Assembly: GCA_947474365.1 (NCBI GenBank)
Contig: CANJIU010000104.1
Coordinates: 1 to 33,401 of the forward strand
Origin: Opitutia bacterium
Lineage (GTDB): Bacteria; Verrucomicrobiota; Verrucomicrobiia; Opitutales; Opitutaceae
Direction of reading: 5' to 3'
Length of the DNA stretch: 33,401 nt
Part shown: positions 25,637 to 33,401 of the stretch, one piece after another
Layout of the letters: every line of letters starts with the position of its first letter
How positions within the stretch are numbered: the stretch's first letter is position 1
Translations under genes and position numbers: made by a program
The notes under the pieces: generated by a model
Database searches by the model: none
Seen by the model: the letters and a program-made list of their open reading frames with translations, nothing else
What the model was told of the DNA's origin: nothing

Positions 25637-26836
25637 CTACTCGCCGCCAGGGCCGCTCTTTCGCGGTGGATTTTCCGCGCCGCCGCCTGGCCGTGAAGCA
25701 CCTGGCGGCGTACTTCGTGAACTCGGAGTCTGTCCCGCGTTGAGGGTGTCGGTGATGATCTGCTTCAACTGCTGCTGGGTCTGTTGTTGTTGCTGAATCT
25801 GCTGCAGTGCGGCGACCTGGGGCGGAGCGAGCACGCCTTGCGCCTGATTGACTGCGGCCGGAGTAACGATCGGCGGACCGGCGCGCCCCCCGCCATCGGG
25901 CCCGCCCGGCGGAGGGCCCATGCCGGGGCCACCGCCGGCAAAGGTCATCACCAAGGCGCCGAGGTCGAAGCCGCCGCCACCCGGGCCGCGGAAGGCGTCA
26001 CGATTTCCCGGCGGTGGGGGAGTGCCGGGCTGGGCGGCAGGCTGACCTGACGGGGGCGGGTTGGGTTTTGGAGGCGGGTTGGCGGAGAGGATCCCCACCA
26101 ACTGGTCCGCTTGGGCTGGCGTGAGTGGACTATTGGTGTAACTGAGGCGCAGTTGCAGTTCGTTCACGACCTGACGTTGCGGCATCGTCTGTTCGTAGCC
26201 TGACAATTGGGCAAAGCCGGTGTCGCCGATCGTCGCGCGGATGCTGGCGTTGATCTCGTTTTGGGCGTTCGTGATGAGTTTCCGAAACGCGTCCGGATTA
26301 TCGCGCGGATTGATGCCTTGTTCGGCGGACGCCGCCATCACGTCCTGCATCGTGGTGGTGCGCTCGGCGAGCAGCGATTTGAGTTTCTCGATCTGCTCGA
26401 CCGGCAGATTCAGATTCTTGAACAACGGTGCGTACCGCCGATCGATTTCAGCCCGCTGCTGCAGGCTGACCATCGCCTGGACTTCGGGTTTGTTCATCAG
26501 CTCCCTGAATGCGTTCATCTGCTGCATTCCCCGGTCGCGCGGATCACCTGGTCCGCCGCGGAATTCCCCTTCTCGCCGTCCCTCGGGGCGGGAGGGTGCC
26601 CCTTCTGCCGCGAATTTTCCGTCGGAGGCGCTCCGGCCTGATGCAACCTGTCCCTGCAGTTCGCGGTTTCTTTTTTCCAGATCCCAGACGCGTTTTTGCA
26701 ACTCCGCCCGTTCGTCCCTCTTCATCGCGGCCGCACGCAACTCAACGAGTTCGCCGTACTGCCGCCAGGCCAGGATCGCACCGCCAATCGTCGTGGCGGC
26801 GAGAAGCACAATGACGTAGGTACCCAGACGGTTCAC
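25637..26836 (-). CDS. Membrane-anchored protein with coiled coil and Pro/Gly/Gln-rich C-terminus
   Basis: A 399-residue protein. One transmembrane segment at about 7-25 anchors it, with the bulk probably in the periplasm. A charged coiled coil (about 30-66, ELQKRVWDLEKRNRELQGQV) follows. A helical globular region at about 100-255 has PEVQAMVSLQQRAEID and LTPAQADQLVGIL units like those in Verrucomicrobia proteins of unknown function. Residues 258-335 are Pro/Gly-rich low complexity, then a Gln run (QQIQQQQQTQQQ) and a Pro/Gly tail. I do not recognise a named family. The start is a GTG at 26836, 58 bp downstream of the topoisomerase stop on the same strand. The composition of the tail suggests a disordered segment that could bind peptidoglycan or other proteins; this is inference. 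Confidence 0.8.
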   Translation of the reverse strand: MNRLGTYVIVLLAATTIGGAILAWRQYGELVELRAAAMKRDERAELQKRVWDLEKRNRELQGQVASGRSASDGKFAAEGAPSRPEGRREGEFRGGPGDPRDRGMQQMNAFRELMNKPEVQAMVSLQQRAEIDRRYAPLFKNLNLPVEQIEKLKSLLAERTTTMQDVMAASAEQGINPRDNPDAFRKLITNAQNEINASIRATIGDTGFAQLSGYEQTMPQRQVVNELQLRLSYTNSPLTPAQADQLVGILSANPPPKPNPPPSGQPAAQPGTPPPPGNRDAFRGPGGGGFDLGALVMTFAGGGPGMGPPPGGPDGGGRAGPPIVTPAAVNQAQGVLAPPQVAALQQIQQQQQTQQQLKQIITDTLNAGQTPSSRSTPPGASRPGGGAENPPRKSGPGGE

Positions 26837-26894
26837 AGCCGGCTAGACGTGAGGGTCACGGCAAAGTTACCGGAGCAACGGCCCGCCAGCGGCG

Positions 26895-29693
26895 TTACCG
26901 GGGAGGAAACTCGAAGTCCGCCTTTGAGCCTGTTTTCGAGAGCACAAGGTAGGCGCCGAACGGCATGCCTCGTTTCGACATGAAGCCCTGGATGAGATTG
27001 GTGCGGCCCTCATCAAGCAGGCGCACGATCTCCTCGGCTGGTAGGTCGAGTCCGCAAAGCTGCCGTTTCAACGTCAGGACGATGCGGTTGTCCTGGTCCG
27101 GCCGACGAACGTAATACGCTTCGGGCGTCTCGAGGATTTCGCCGCCCTTGTGCATCTTGCTTTGACCGATGACGGTCGCTTTCGAGAGATCGGGCGGAGC
27201 CTTGGACTTGCGCGCGATTGGCTTGCCGTCCTTGTCGAGCTTGGGTGCGCGGGGCGGAAACTCCCACGAGAACTTCGGACCCTCGCGTTTCAGGATGGCG
27301 TCGAACGGCCGGCCTTTCTTCGAAGTGAAGCCCTTGATCAGCTCCGTCTTTCCCTCGCCGACCAATTGCTGGACCATCTCGCGGGTGATCGGCTTCTGGC
27401 ACATGAGCCGGCCGATGCGAAACGTCTGCTTCCAGCCTTCGCCTTCGCGTTCGCGCAGGACGTGGCTCGAGCCGACTTCGCATAATTGTGCTCCCGTCTT
27501 GGGATCGGTCCAATACGGCTCCACCGTTCCGAGGTCGACCTTGTCGCCAAAGTCGTACTCGGCCTTGTATTTTCCGGTTTCCGCATCCTTCGTGAGTTTG
27601 AGGAGGGCCGAGAAGCGCGCGCGGGTCTTGGCCGAGATGAATCCGTCCAACGGTCCGATCGCGCCCTTGTCCACGAGTTGACGCACCTCTTCCTCCTCCA
27701 TTCTCCGGCCGCCGATGACCTTGTAGATCATGAACTCGCCATCCTGCGACTTGTAACCGCGGAGCGTCTCGCGGAGGGGCTTCCCGTCGGTCGGGGAAAC
27801 GATCGTCGTCACCCGCGCGACCGAATCGTCCTCCTCGAACCCTTTCACGCGATCAATGATGCCCTTCGTCTGCTCGACGACTTCGTCCATGAACTGGGCG
27901 CGGGAAAATTTGTTGTGCTCCATCTGGCGGAGCTTGAATTCCCACTCTCCGGTCATGGCCGGACTGGTGAGGGCCTCGGCTTTGACGGCGCTGAGGAACT
28001 GGACCACCTGTTCCGCCTTGGCGGTTGGGATGAGCTCCCGCTGTGGCCGGTCGATGTACTTTTGATTGATCAGGCCGTCGATCGTGTCGGCGCGGGTCGC
28101 CGGAGTACCGAGTCCGCGTTCCTTCATCGCCTCAGCAAGTTCCTCGTCCTCGACCAGTTTGCCGGCACCTTCCATCGCGGACAGCAGCGTTGCCTCGGTG
28201 TAGCGCGGGGGCGGGCGCGTGGTTTCGGAGTGAAGGATCGGGTCCAGGGTCTTTGCCTTGGCCGGGGAACCGTCGTCCGCGGTCAGCGCGGGCAGTGCCT
28301 TCGAGTCGGGCGAGTCGTCGTCAATGGTTGTTTTGCCGTAGACCGCCAGCCAGCCCGGGAAGGTCAGGACCTTTCCTTCGGTTTTGAACTCGTGGCTCGG
28401 CGCAACGGTGCTGATCCGCGTGGTGACGTCGAACTCGGCGGACGGGTAGAACGCCGCGACGAAGCGCCGTGCGATCATGTCGAACACCTTGCCCTCCATG
28501 TCGTCGAGATCCTTGGCCTCGTGGGCGGTCGGAATGATGGCAAAGTGATCGGAAATCTGGGCGTTGTTGAAGATCCGCTTGTTCGGCCGAATCCAGCCTT
28601 CGGCGAGCGCCTTGTGCGCGTGGCGACCGAGCTCACCACCGAGATTCTGCATCGTCTCCTTCACGGTCGGCACGTAATCCTCGGGCAGCGCGCGCGAATC
28701 CGTACGCGGATACGTGATCATCTTGTGACGCTCATAGAGCGCCTGCGCGATCTGGAGCGTTCGCCGCGCCGGCAGGCCGTAACGGTTGTTCGCTTCGCGC
28801 TGCAGGGTGGTGAGATCGTAGAGGCGGGGGGAGGCCTGGTTGCTGGCCTTCTTCTCCTCGGTGACGCTCGCGAGCGGCTGGCCCTGGCAGGCGGCCACGA
28901 CGGCCTCGGCCAACGCTTTTTCCCAAATGCGGTCGACGCGATCGTGTTCGTCGTTTTCCGCGCGCTTGAAATTGGGCCGCTGATAGACGCCCTCGTAGCT
29001 GCCCTTCGCGACGGCAAACGTCGCGGTGACGCGCCAGTAGTCGCGCGGTTTGAAATTCCGAATCTCGAGCTCGCGGGCGTAGACGATCGCGAGGGTGGGG
29101 GTCTGCACGCGCCCGACTGATGCCACGTTGCCCGCCCTCGAGCCGAACATGCGCTTGGTGAGGGCGCGCGTGCCGTTGATGCCGATGAGCCAGTCGCTCT
29201 CGCTGCGGCAACGGGCGGCGTCCTCAAGACCGTGCATCTTGGCGCCATCGCGGAGGTTCTTGAACGCCTCCTGGATGCCCCCGGTCGTCATCGTCTGCAT
29301 CCAGGCGCGTTTCACAGGCAGCTTGCTCTTGGTGAGCTGGTAGAGATAGGCGAAGATCAGTTCGCCTTCGCGCCCGGCGTCACAGGCGTTGATGACCTGG
29401 TCGACGTCCTTGCGGGCCAGCAGCTTTTTCAGGGCGTTGAAACGCTCCTTGGAGTCCTCGATGGGCTTGAGGCCGAATTTTTCTGGAATGATCGGGAGGG
29501 TCTCAAGGCGCCAGAAGCCGTATTTCTTCTTGTCGATGTCCTCCGGCATCTCGAGTTCCACGAGGTGGCCGAGCGCATACGAGATGACGTATTCGTCGTT
29601 TTCGTAGTGGTCTCCCTTCTTCGGAACTTTGCCGAGCGCGCGCGCGAGGTCGGCCGCGACGGAAGGTTTCTCGGCGATGACAAGTGACTTCAT
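26895..29693 (-). CDS. topB: DNA topoisomerase III (type IA)
   Basis: A 932-residue type IA topoisomerase that cuts and passes single strands to relax or decatenate DNA. The Toprim domain has E8 in VIAEKPSVA and DAGREGE at 105-111. The nucleotide-binding core has SVGRVQTPTLA at 192-202, and the catalytic tyrosine is Y328 in ITYPRTDSR. No zinc-finger Cys motifs follow. Instead about residues 640-932 hold three C-terminal repeats of the Toprim_C_rpt type, each with a 'Lxx(G/E)G-x-(I/L)-x-GF-(I/T/M)-S-K' core and a terminal 'FEFPPR'. The ATG at 29693 matches the family N-terminus. The frame stays open to 29963, but that extension has no family match and overlaps the divergent gene's start at 29956. 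A 262-bp divergent gap lies upstream. Confidence 0.95.
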   Translation of the reverse strand: MKSLVIAEKPSVAADLARALGKVPKKGDHYENDEYVISYALGHLVELEMPEDIDKKKYGFWRLETLPIIPEKFGLKPIEDSKERFNALKKLLARKDVDQVINACDAGREGELIFAYLYQLTKSKLPVKRAWMQTMTTGGIQEAFKNLRDGAKMHGLEDAARCRSESDWLIGINGTRALTKRMFGSRAGNVASVGRVQTPTLAIVYARELEIRNFKPRDYWRVTATFAVAKGSYEGVYQRPNFKRAENDEHDRVDRIWEKALAEAVVAACQGQPLASVTEEKKASNQASPRLYDLTTLQREANNRYGLPARRTLQIAQALYERHKMITYPRTDSRALPEDYVPTVKETMQNLGGELGRHAHKALAEGWIRPNKRIFNNAQISDHFAIIPTAHEAKDLDDMEGKVFDMIARRFVAAFYPSAEFDVTTRISTVAPSHEFKTEGKVLTFPGWLAVYGKTTIDDDSPDSKALPALTADDGSPAKAKTLDPILHSETTRPPPRYTEATLLSAMEGAGKLVEDEELAEAMKERGLGTPATRADTIDGLINQKYIDRPQRELIPTAKAEQVVQFLSAVKAEALTSPAMTGEWEFKLRQMEHNKFSRAQFMDEVVEQTKGIIDRVKGFEEDDSVARVTTIVSPTDGKPLRETLRGYKSQDGEFMIYKVIGGRRMEEEEVRQLVDKGAIGPLDGFISAKTRARFSALLKLTKDAETGKYKAEYDFGDKVDLGTVEPYWTDPKTGAQLCEVGSSHVLREREGEGWKQTFRIGRLMCQKPITREMVQQLVGEGKTELIKGFTSKKGRPFDAILKREGPKFSWEFPPRAPKLDKDGKPIARKSKAPPDLSKATVIGQSKMHKGGEILETPEAYYVRRPDQDNRIVLTLKRQLCGLDLPAEEIVRLLDEGRTNLIQGFMSKRGMPFGAYLVLSKTGSKADFEFPPR

Positions 29694-29955
29694 GTGGCGC
29701 GAGCGGTTACGGGGCGCGCCGGCCAAGTGCAAGAAATTGTTTTTGGATTTCCGCCGCCGACGGAAATTTTCGAACTCGAATCGCCAGGATTTTTTCGCGT
29801 GACTTCTCGCCGCAAACTCAGCCTGACGACAGAGGTGATTTGCCGACCGCAAGGCTGACCGGCCGGCCCCTTCACTTGAAGGTTCGCGGAGGGTGTCGGG
29901 CCATCGCCAGAAAAATAGTCGCCAGCCGGCGGTGCCTTCGTCGTAGATTTTCACC

Positions 29956-31764
29956 ATGGCCATCTCCCTCCACGACCATCTTTGGAACCTCTCTACCGAC
30001 CATCAAAAATCGTGGCTGCGGCAGATGGGCGCGTGGGACAAGACGCTCACACGGAAGGCCCAATTTGTGGATGCGATCAAGTCGCAGCTGCGCGACAATC
30101 TCGCTGGATTCATCGCCCGGCTTTCAGAGGTGCAACGAACCTTGCTCGCCGAATCCGCGCATCAGGGCCGTCTCATTGGTCCGCGTGAATTCGAAGCGAG
30201 ACACGGCGCCCCGTGTCCGATGCCGAAGAGGACCTACGATTACCGCGAGGAAGTATCATTGCTCACGGCGGTGATCTGCACCCCGCGCTACGTGGAGCAA
30301 GGTGATCCGAACTTGGCGGTTGAAGTGCTGACGCCGCTGCGGGCGTTGCTGCCCCAGCCGGCGGCTCCCCGCGCGCGTACCCTGCCGGTGTTGCCGAAGT
30401 TCTGGCCGTCCGAGCGACAGTACATCGGCGGCGATCGCATTCGACCGGTCCACGTCCACGAGGGTGAGCGCATCGTGCCTGCTGAACTGGGACGCGTCTT
30501 GCGCTTGATTCACGGGGGGAAGATTCACGTTGCTGACGCCAGCCGGCGACCAACGGACGCGGCGACCCGATTGATCGGCGAGGCGCTGGTGGTGCCGGAC
30601 TTCGCGCTGGAGCCGCCGAAAAAGGAAATCAACAAATTTACCGAAGCGGCGGGTCCTGTGCGCGCGCATGCGTGGGGCGTGCTGGTGCAGCAATGCGGCT
30701 GGGCCAAGCCACACGGGGGTATGCTCAAGTTGACCGCCGCGGGACAGGCGATGCTGCGGGCTTTTTCACCAGAGGCGTTTCGGGCGGGCGTGAACGCCTT
30801 TCTCGGCGACGGCGAGTTCGACGAATTGAACCGCGTCAACAATCTGCGCGGTCAGTCGGGCAAGGCCCGCCAGTTGATCAGCGAACCTGGCGTTCGCAAA
30901 TTCGCGCTGCGGGAGGCAATGAGGTCGCTGCCCACCGGCGAGTGGCTGGACTACGCGGAAGCGCGGCGGATGATCGAGGCGTCCGGCGAGGAGTGGGACG
31001 TGCAGACGGTGGACGACGGTCTGCTGTATTTCAGCGAGGCGAAATACGGAGTGATTTACGATATGGGCGGCATCAACAGTCAATTCCTGCGCGCGCTTTT
31101 TCTCGAGTCGTTCGCCACGCTCGGGCTGATGGACGTCGGCTTTGTTTATCCCCACTCCCTCTGGCCCGACTTCGATGATTCGTGGGGCCACGATGCCCGG
31201 AATTTTTGCGGCCGCTACGACGGATTGCTCTACGTGCGAATCAACCCACTCGGTACCTATGCGCTCGGCTTGGTCGACCGCTACGAATATCGCGCCGAAC
31301 CTGGGCCGAAATTATTCCGACTCCTTCCGAATTTGGAAATCCACCTTTCAACCGAGCAACTCAATCCGGCCGACCGCGCTGGTCTTGAATTGGTGGCCGT
31401 GCCACAGGACGCGAAACTTTGGCGGCTCGATCCGGTGACGATCCTGACGCACGCCGAGTCGGGCGGCGCCCTTGCGGAGCTCGAAAGTTTTCTTGAAGCC
31501 AATGCCGCCGGAGGATTGCCGGACACCGTGTGCGAATTTTTCGAATCGCTCCACTGCCGCGTCAAAGCCTTCCGTCGGTCGCGCGAAGCCGTGCTGCTGG
31601 AATGGGAAACCGAGGAACTCGCGCTCCATCTCTCCACCGACCCCGCCACGCGGGAATTTTGCCACCACGCAGGCGGAAACCGCCTGGTGGTGCCACGCCA
31701 ACAGCTCACCGCGTTTCGCAGCGGTGTGAAAAAACTCGGCTGGGTGCTGCCGACGGGGAGTTGA
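29956..31764 (+). CDS. Helicase-associated-like protein without helicase motifs
   Basis: A 602-residue soluble protein. The C-terminal third (about 440-600) has the pattern LELVAVPQDAKLWRLDPVTI, then ALAELESFLEAN, PDTVCEFFES and 'LVVPRQQL' followed by 'LGWVLP'. This resembles the helicase-associated domain of XPB/Ssl2 N-terminal (Helicase_C_3-like) proteins. The middle has GRVLRLIHGGKIHVADASRR, also a family-like winged-helix start. I see no Walker A or B, DEAH or other helicase motif, so it is not itself an ATPase. It is divergent from topB across 262 bp that holds a small inverted repeat (29748-29766) and no clear promoter, and it converges on the aminotransferase, whose stop is 12 bp away. 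A DNA-binding or adaptor role is inferred, with moderate certainty for the family. Confidence 0.65.
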   Translation: MAISLHDHLWNLSTDHQKSWLRQMGAWDKTLTRKAQFVDAIKSQLRDNLAGFIARLSEVQRTLLAESAHQGRLIGPREFEARHGAPCPMPKRTYDYREEVSLLTAVICTPRYVEQGDPNLAVEVLTPLRALLPQPAAPRARTLPVLPKFWPSERQYIGGDRIRPVHVHEGERIVPAELGRVLRLIHGGKIHVADASRRPTDAATRLIGEALVVPDFALEPPKKEINKFTEAAGPVRAHAWGVLVQQCGWAKPHGGMLKLTAAGQAMLRAFSPEAFRAGVNAFLGDGEFDELNRVNNLRGQSGKARQLISEPGVRKFALREAMRSLPTGEWLDYAEARRMIEASGEEWDVQTVDDGLLYFSEAKYGVIYDMGGINSQFLRALFLESFATLGLMDVGFVYPHSLWPDFDDSWGHDARNFCGRYDGLLYVRINPLGTYALGLVDRYEYRAEPGPKLFRLLPNLEIHLSTEQLNPADRAGLELVAVPQDAKLWRLDPVTILTHAESGGALAELESFLEANAAGGLPDTVCEFFESLHCRVKAFRRSREAVLLEWETEELALHLSTDPATREFCHHAGGNRLVVPRQQLTAFRSGVKKLGWVLPTGS

Positions 31765-31776
31765 GCTCCAACCGCG

Positions 31777-32868
31777 TCAACCTGCCGCCTGCTTCGGCGT
31801 CTCGGCCAGAGCGGAGTCGAGGGACTTCAACATCGACGCGATCGTCTCATCCGTCTCGTCGCCCATGTTGGAGATGCGGAAGGTCTTCCCCTTCAGCTTC
31901 CCGTAGCCCCCGTCGATGACCAGCTTGTGCTTTGATTTGAGCGTCTTGTTCAGCGCGGCGAGGTCGTAGTTGAGGTTGTTCGCGAAGCAATTCAGCGTGA
32001 CCGAGCCGTAGCCGTCCTTCGGGAACAGCTTGAAGCCCTTGGTGAAGACGAAATTGCGCACCGCCTGGTTCAACCGCGCATGGCGCGCATAACGATTCTC
32101 AAGCCCCTCGGCTTTGATGTCATCGAGCTTCGAGCGCAACGCGTAGAACAGCGAGATAACCGGCGTGCTGGGGGTCATTCCGGCCTCGTGGTTCTTCTGG
32201 AACTCGACGTAGTCGAAATAATAGCCGCGGTCGTTGATCGTGGCGGCGCGCTCCAGGGCCTTCTTTGAAACGGAGAGGAACGACAGACCCGGTGGAAGGG
32301 CGAAGGCTTTTTGCGAGCCGCTGACGAGCACGTCGATGCCGAGTTCGTCCTTCTTGATCGGCAGCGCGCTCAGCGAGCTGACGGTGTCGACGATGGCGAT
32401 GACCTCGGGGAACTCGCGCACGACCTTCATAATCGCGGCGAGGTCGCTCATGCAGCCGCACGAGGTTTCGTTGTGGATGAGGGTGAGCGCGTCGTAGGCG
32501 CCCGTCGCGAGTTCGCGCCGCACCGCCTCGGGGTCGACAGGCTGGCCCCATTCGAATTTGAGCGCGGTGGCCTGCTTGCCGCAGCGGAGGGCGACGTCGT
32601 ACCATTTGTCGGAGAACGCGCCGTTCATGCAGTTCAGCACCTTCTTTTTGACGACGTTGCGGAGGGAACCCTCCATCACGCCCCACGCGCTGCTCGTCGA
32701 GAGATAAACCGGGTCCTTGGTGTAGGCGATCGCCTGCATCTCGGGCTGGATGGAGTTGTAGAGCGCGACGAAATCCGTGCTGCGGTGCCCGATCATGGGC
32801 TGCGACATGGCACGGAGAGTTTTCTCCGAAACGGCGATGGGACCAGGAATGAAGAGTTTGTAGCTCAT
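31777..32868 (-). CDS. Class V aminotransferase (alanine/serine-glyoxylate aminotransferase-like)
   Basis: A 363-residue PLP enzyme of the alanine-glyoxylate/serine-pyruvate aminotransferase branch. The opening LFIPGPIAVSEKTLRAM carries the PGP motif, with GHRSTDF just after. The cofactor site has D161 in AIVDTVSSLSALP and the Schiff-base K187 in VSGSQKAFALPPG. The HNETSCGCM segment at 132-140 is the family's substrate-side loop. The C-terminus is ordinary. It may make or use serine, glycine or phosphoserine. The closest subgroup cannot be fixed from sequence alone. The ATG at 32868 starts at the canonical family N-terminus and is divergent from lpxK across 72 bp. The stop lies 12 bp from that of the convergent helicase-associated-like gene. 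Confidence 0.9.
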   Translation of the reverse strand: MSYKLFIPGPIAVSEKTLRAMSQPMIGHRSTDFVALYNSIQPEMQAIAYTKDPVYLSTSSAWGVMEGSLRNVVKKKVLNCMNGAFSDKWYDVALRCGKQATALKFEWGQPVDPEAVRRELATGAYDALTLIHNETSCGCMSDLAAIMKVVREFPEVIAIVDTVSSLSALPIKKDELGIDVLVSGSQKAFALPPGLSFLSVSKKALERAATINDRGYYFDYVEFQKNHEAGMTPSTPVISLFYALRSKLDDIKAEGLENRYARHARLNQAVRNFVFTKGFKLFPKDGYGSVTLNCFANNLNYDLAALNKTLKSKHKLVIDGGYGKLKGKTFRISNMGDETDETIASMLKSLDSALAETPKQAAG

Positions 32869-32940
32869 GAGAAGTGCGCGTAGGCGCTCGAAAAACTGTT
32901 TACGTGGCTCGACGGGTCAACCTTCATTCCAATCCAACGC

Positions 32941-33401
32941 ATGTCCCAGCCCTGGCTGAAGAAACAGGTCAACGCCCTCGAGCTTTACACCATCGACGTA
33001 ATCTACGGACGGCGCGCGGGCGCCGGGCCGGCCGTTTACGGGGCGTTTCTTCAGTCGCTGTCGTGGCTTTTCAACGGGATCGCGCAGGCGCGCCTGTGGC
33101 TTTACCGGCATCGGATCTTTCACGACCAGCCCCTCGGCTGCCTGGTGGTGGTGGTCGGAAATCTCACGGTGGGCGGCACGGGTAAGACGCCAGTGGTGGA
33201 GAAATTTGCGCGGGCACTGCACGACCGCGGCCGCAAAGTCGCCATCCTCAGTCGCGGCTATAAGAGCAAATCCGTCCCGCTTTGGAAAAAATGGTGGTGG
33301 TCGCTCACCCACGCGGAGGAGCCACCGCCCCGCATCGTCAGCGACGGCCAGCGCGTGCTGCTCGACAGCGAGCAGGCCGGCGACGAGCCCTACATGCTCG
33401 C
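32941..33401 (+). CDS. lpxK: Tetraacyldisaccharide 4'-kinase, 5' part (runs off the window)
   Basis: The first 153 residues of the inner-membrane kinase that phosphorylates the disaccharide-1-phosphate precursor of lipid A at the 4' position. The family pattern is clear: the P-loop VVGNLTVGGTGKTP at 71-84, then VAILSRGYKSK at 100-110, and the region GDEPYMLA at the right edge. A single hydrophobic N-terminal helix near residues 30-50 anchors the protein. The frame stays open to base 33401, so the gene continues outside the window. The ATG at 32941 is the family start, without a recognisable Shine-Dalgarno. Its presence shows a Gram-negative outer membrane with lipid A. It is divergent from the aminotransferase gene. 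Confidence 0.93.
   Translation, partial: MSQPWLKKQVNALELYTIDVIYGRRAGAGPAVYGAFLQSLSWLFNGIAQARLWLYRHRIFHDQPLGCLVVVVGNLTVGGTGKTPVVEKFARALHDRGRKVAILSRGYKSKSVPLWKKWWWSLTHAEEPPPRIVSDGQRVLLDSEQAGDEPYML

Noticed and set aside
27486..29120. 544-codon open frame antisense to topB
   Set aside because: Shadow of the topoisomerase reading frame: His/Arg/Glu-rich without any fold signature.
29748..29766. Terminator-like hairpin in the topB upstream gap
   Set aside because: A 6-bp stem followed by only four T, placed between divergent starts where a terminator has no obvious transcript.

Overview
This 33.4 kb window is GC-rich, densely coded chromosomal DNA from a Gram-negative bacterium that makes menaquinone. 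The lipid A kinase LpxK and many signal peptides show an outer membrane, and MenF, MenD and MenB show the quinone. Paired ThuA-domain proteins, a DUF3604 protein, a Pro/Gly/Gln-rich membrane-anchored protein and weak or absent Shine-Dalgarno sequences fit Verrucomicrobiota, perhaps an Opitutaceae relative. That taxonomic guess is an inference from gene content, not a measurement. I see no tRNA, rRNA, insertion sequence, phage gene or CRISPR array.

Layout. 1-212 holds the unresolved edge of a neighbouring gene and a strong rightward terminator. 213-1001 (-) is an M50 membrane metalloprotease, divergent from an NtrC-type sigma-54 response regulator (1129-2583). Next come two secreted ThuA-domain proteins and the nucleotide house-cleaning enzyme RdgB (2666-5078, +). 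A NarL/DevR-type regulator and its histidine kinase (5108-6804, -) overlap by 4 bp and are divergent from metG (6888-8423). menF-menD (8542-11731, +) and menB (13881-14714, +) flank the potassium transporter gene kup on the opposite strand.

14735-24533 (-) is a run of nine closely spaced or overlapping genes. In transcription order they are: an MGMT-like protein without the catalytic cysteine, a GT4 glycosyltransferase, a two-helix membrane protein, a small Cys-rich protein, a second GT4, a secreted protein, a MurG-like nucleotide-sugar protein, a secreted propeller-plus-DUF3604 protein, and a HupE/UreJ-type membrane protein with an EF-hand. Six of the eight junctions are 4-bp ATGA or GTGA overlaps, so this looks like one translationally coupled operon. 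Its joint function is not obvious, and it is the best candidate here for an undescribed system.

24581-29693 (-) carries class II fructose-bisphosphate aldolase, a membrane-anchored low-complexity protein and a topoisomerase III. Divergent from the topoisomerase is a 602-residue protein resembling the helicase-associated XPB/Ssl2 N-terminal family but lacking helicase motifs. The window ends with a class V aminotransferase (-) and the 5' part of lpxK (+).

Together the genes cover central metabolism (aldolase, aminotransferase), respiration (men genes), envelope biogenesis (glycosyltransferases, LpxK), DNA topology, translation (MetG) and signal transduction. Several starts were moved inward from the longest open frame using 4-bp overlaps, signal peptides or family N-termini; each case is explained in its entry.
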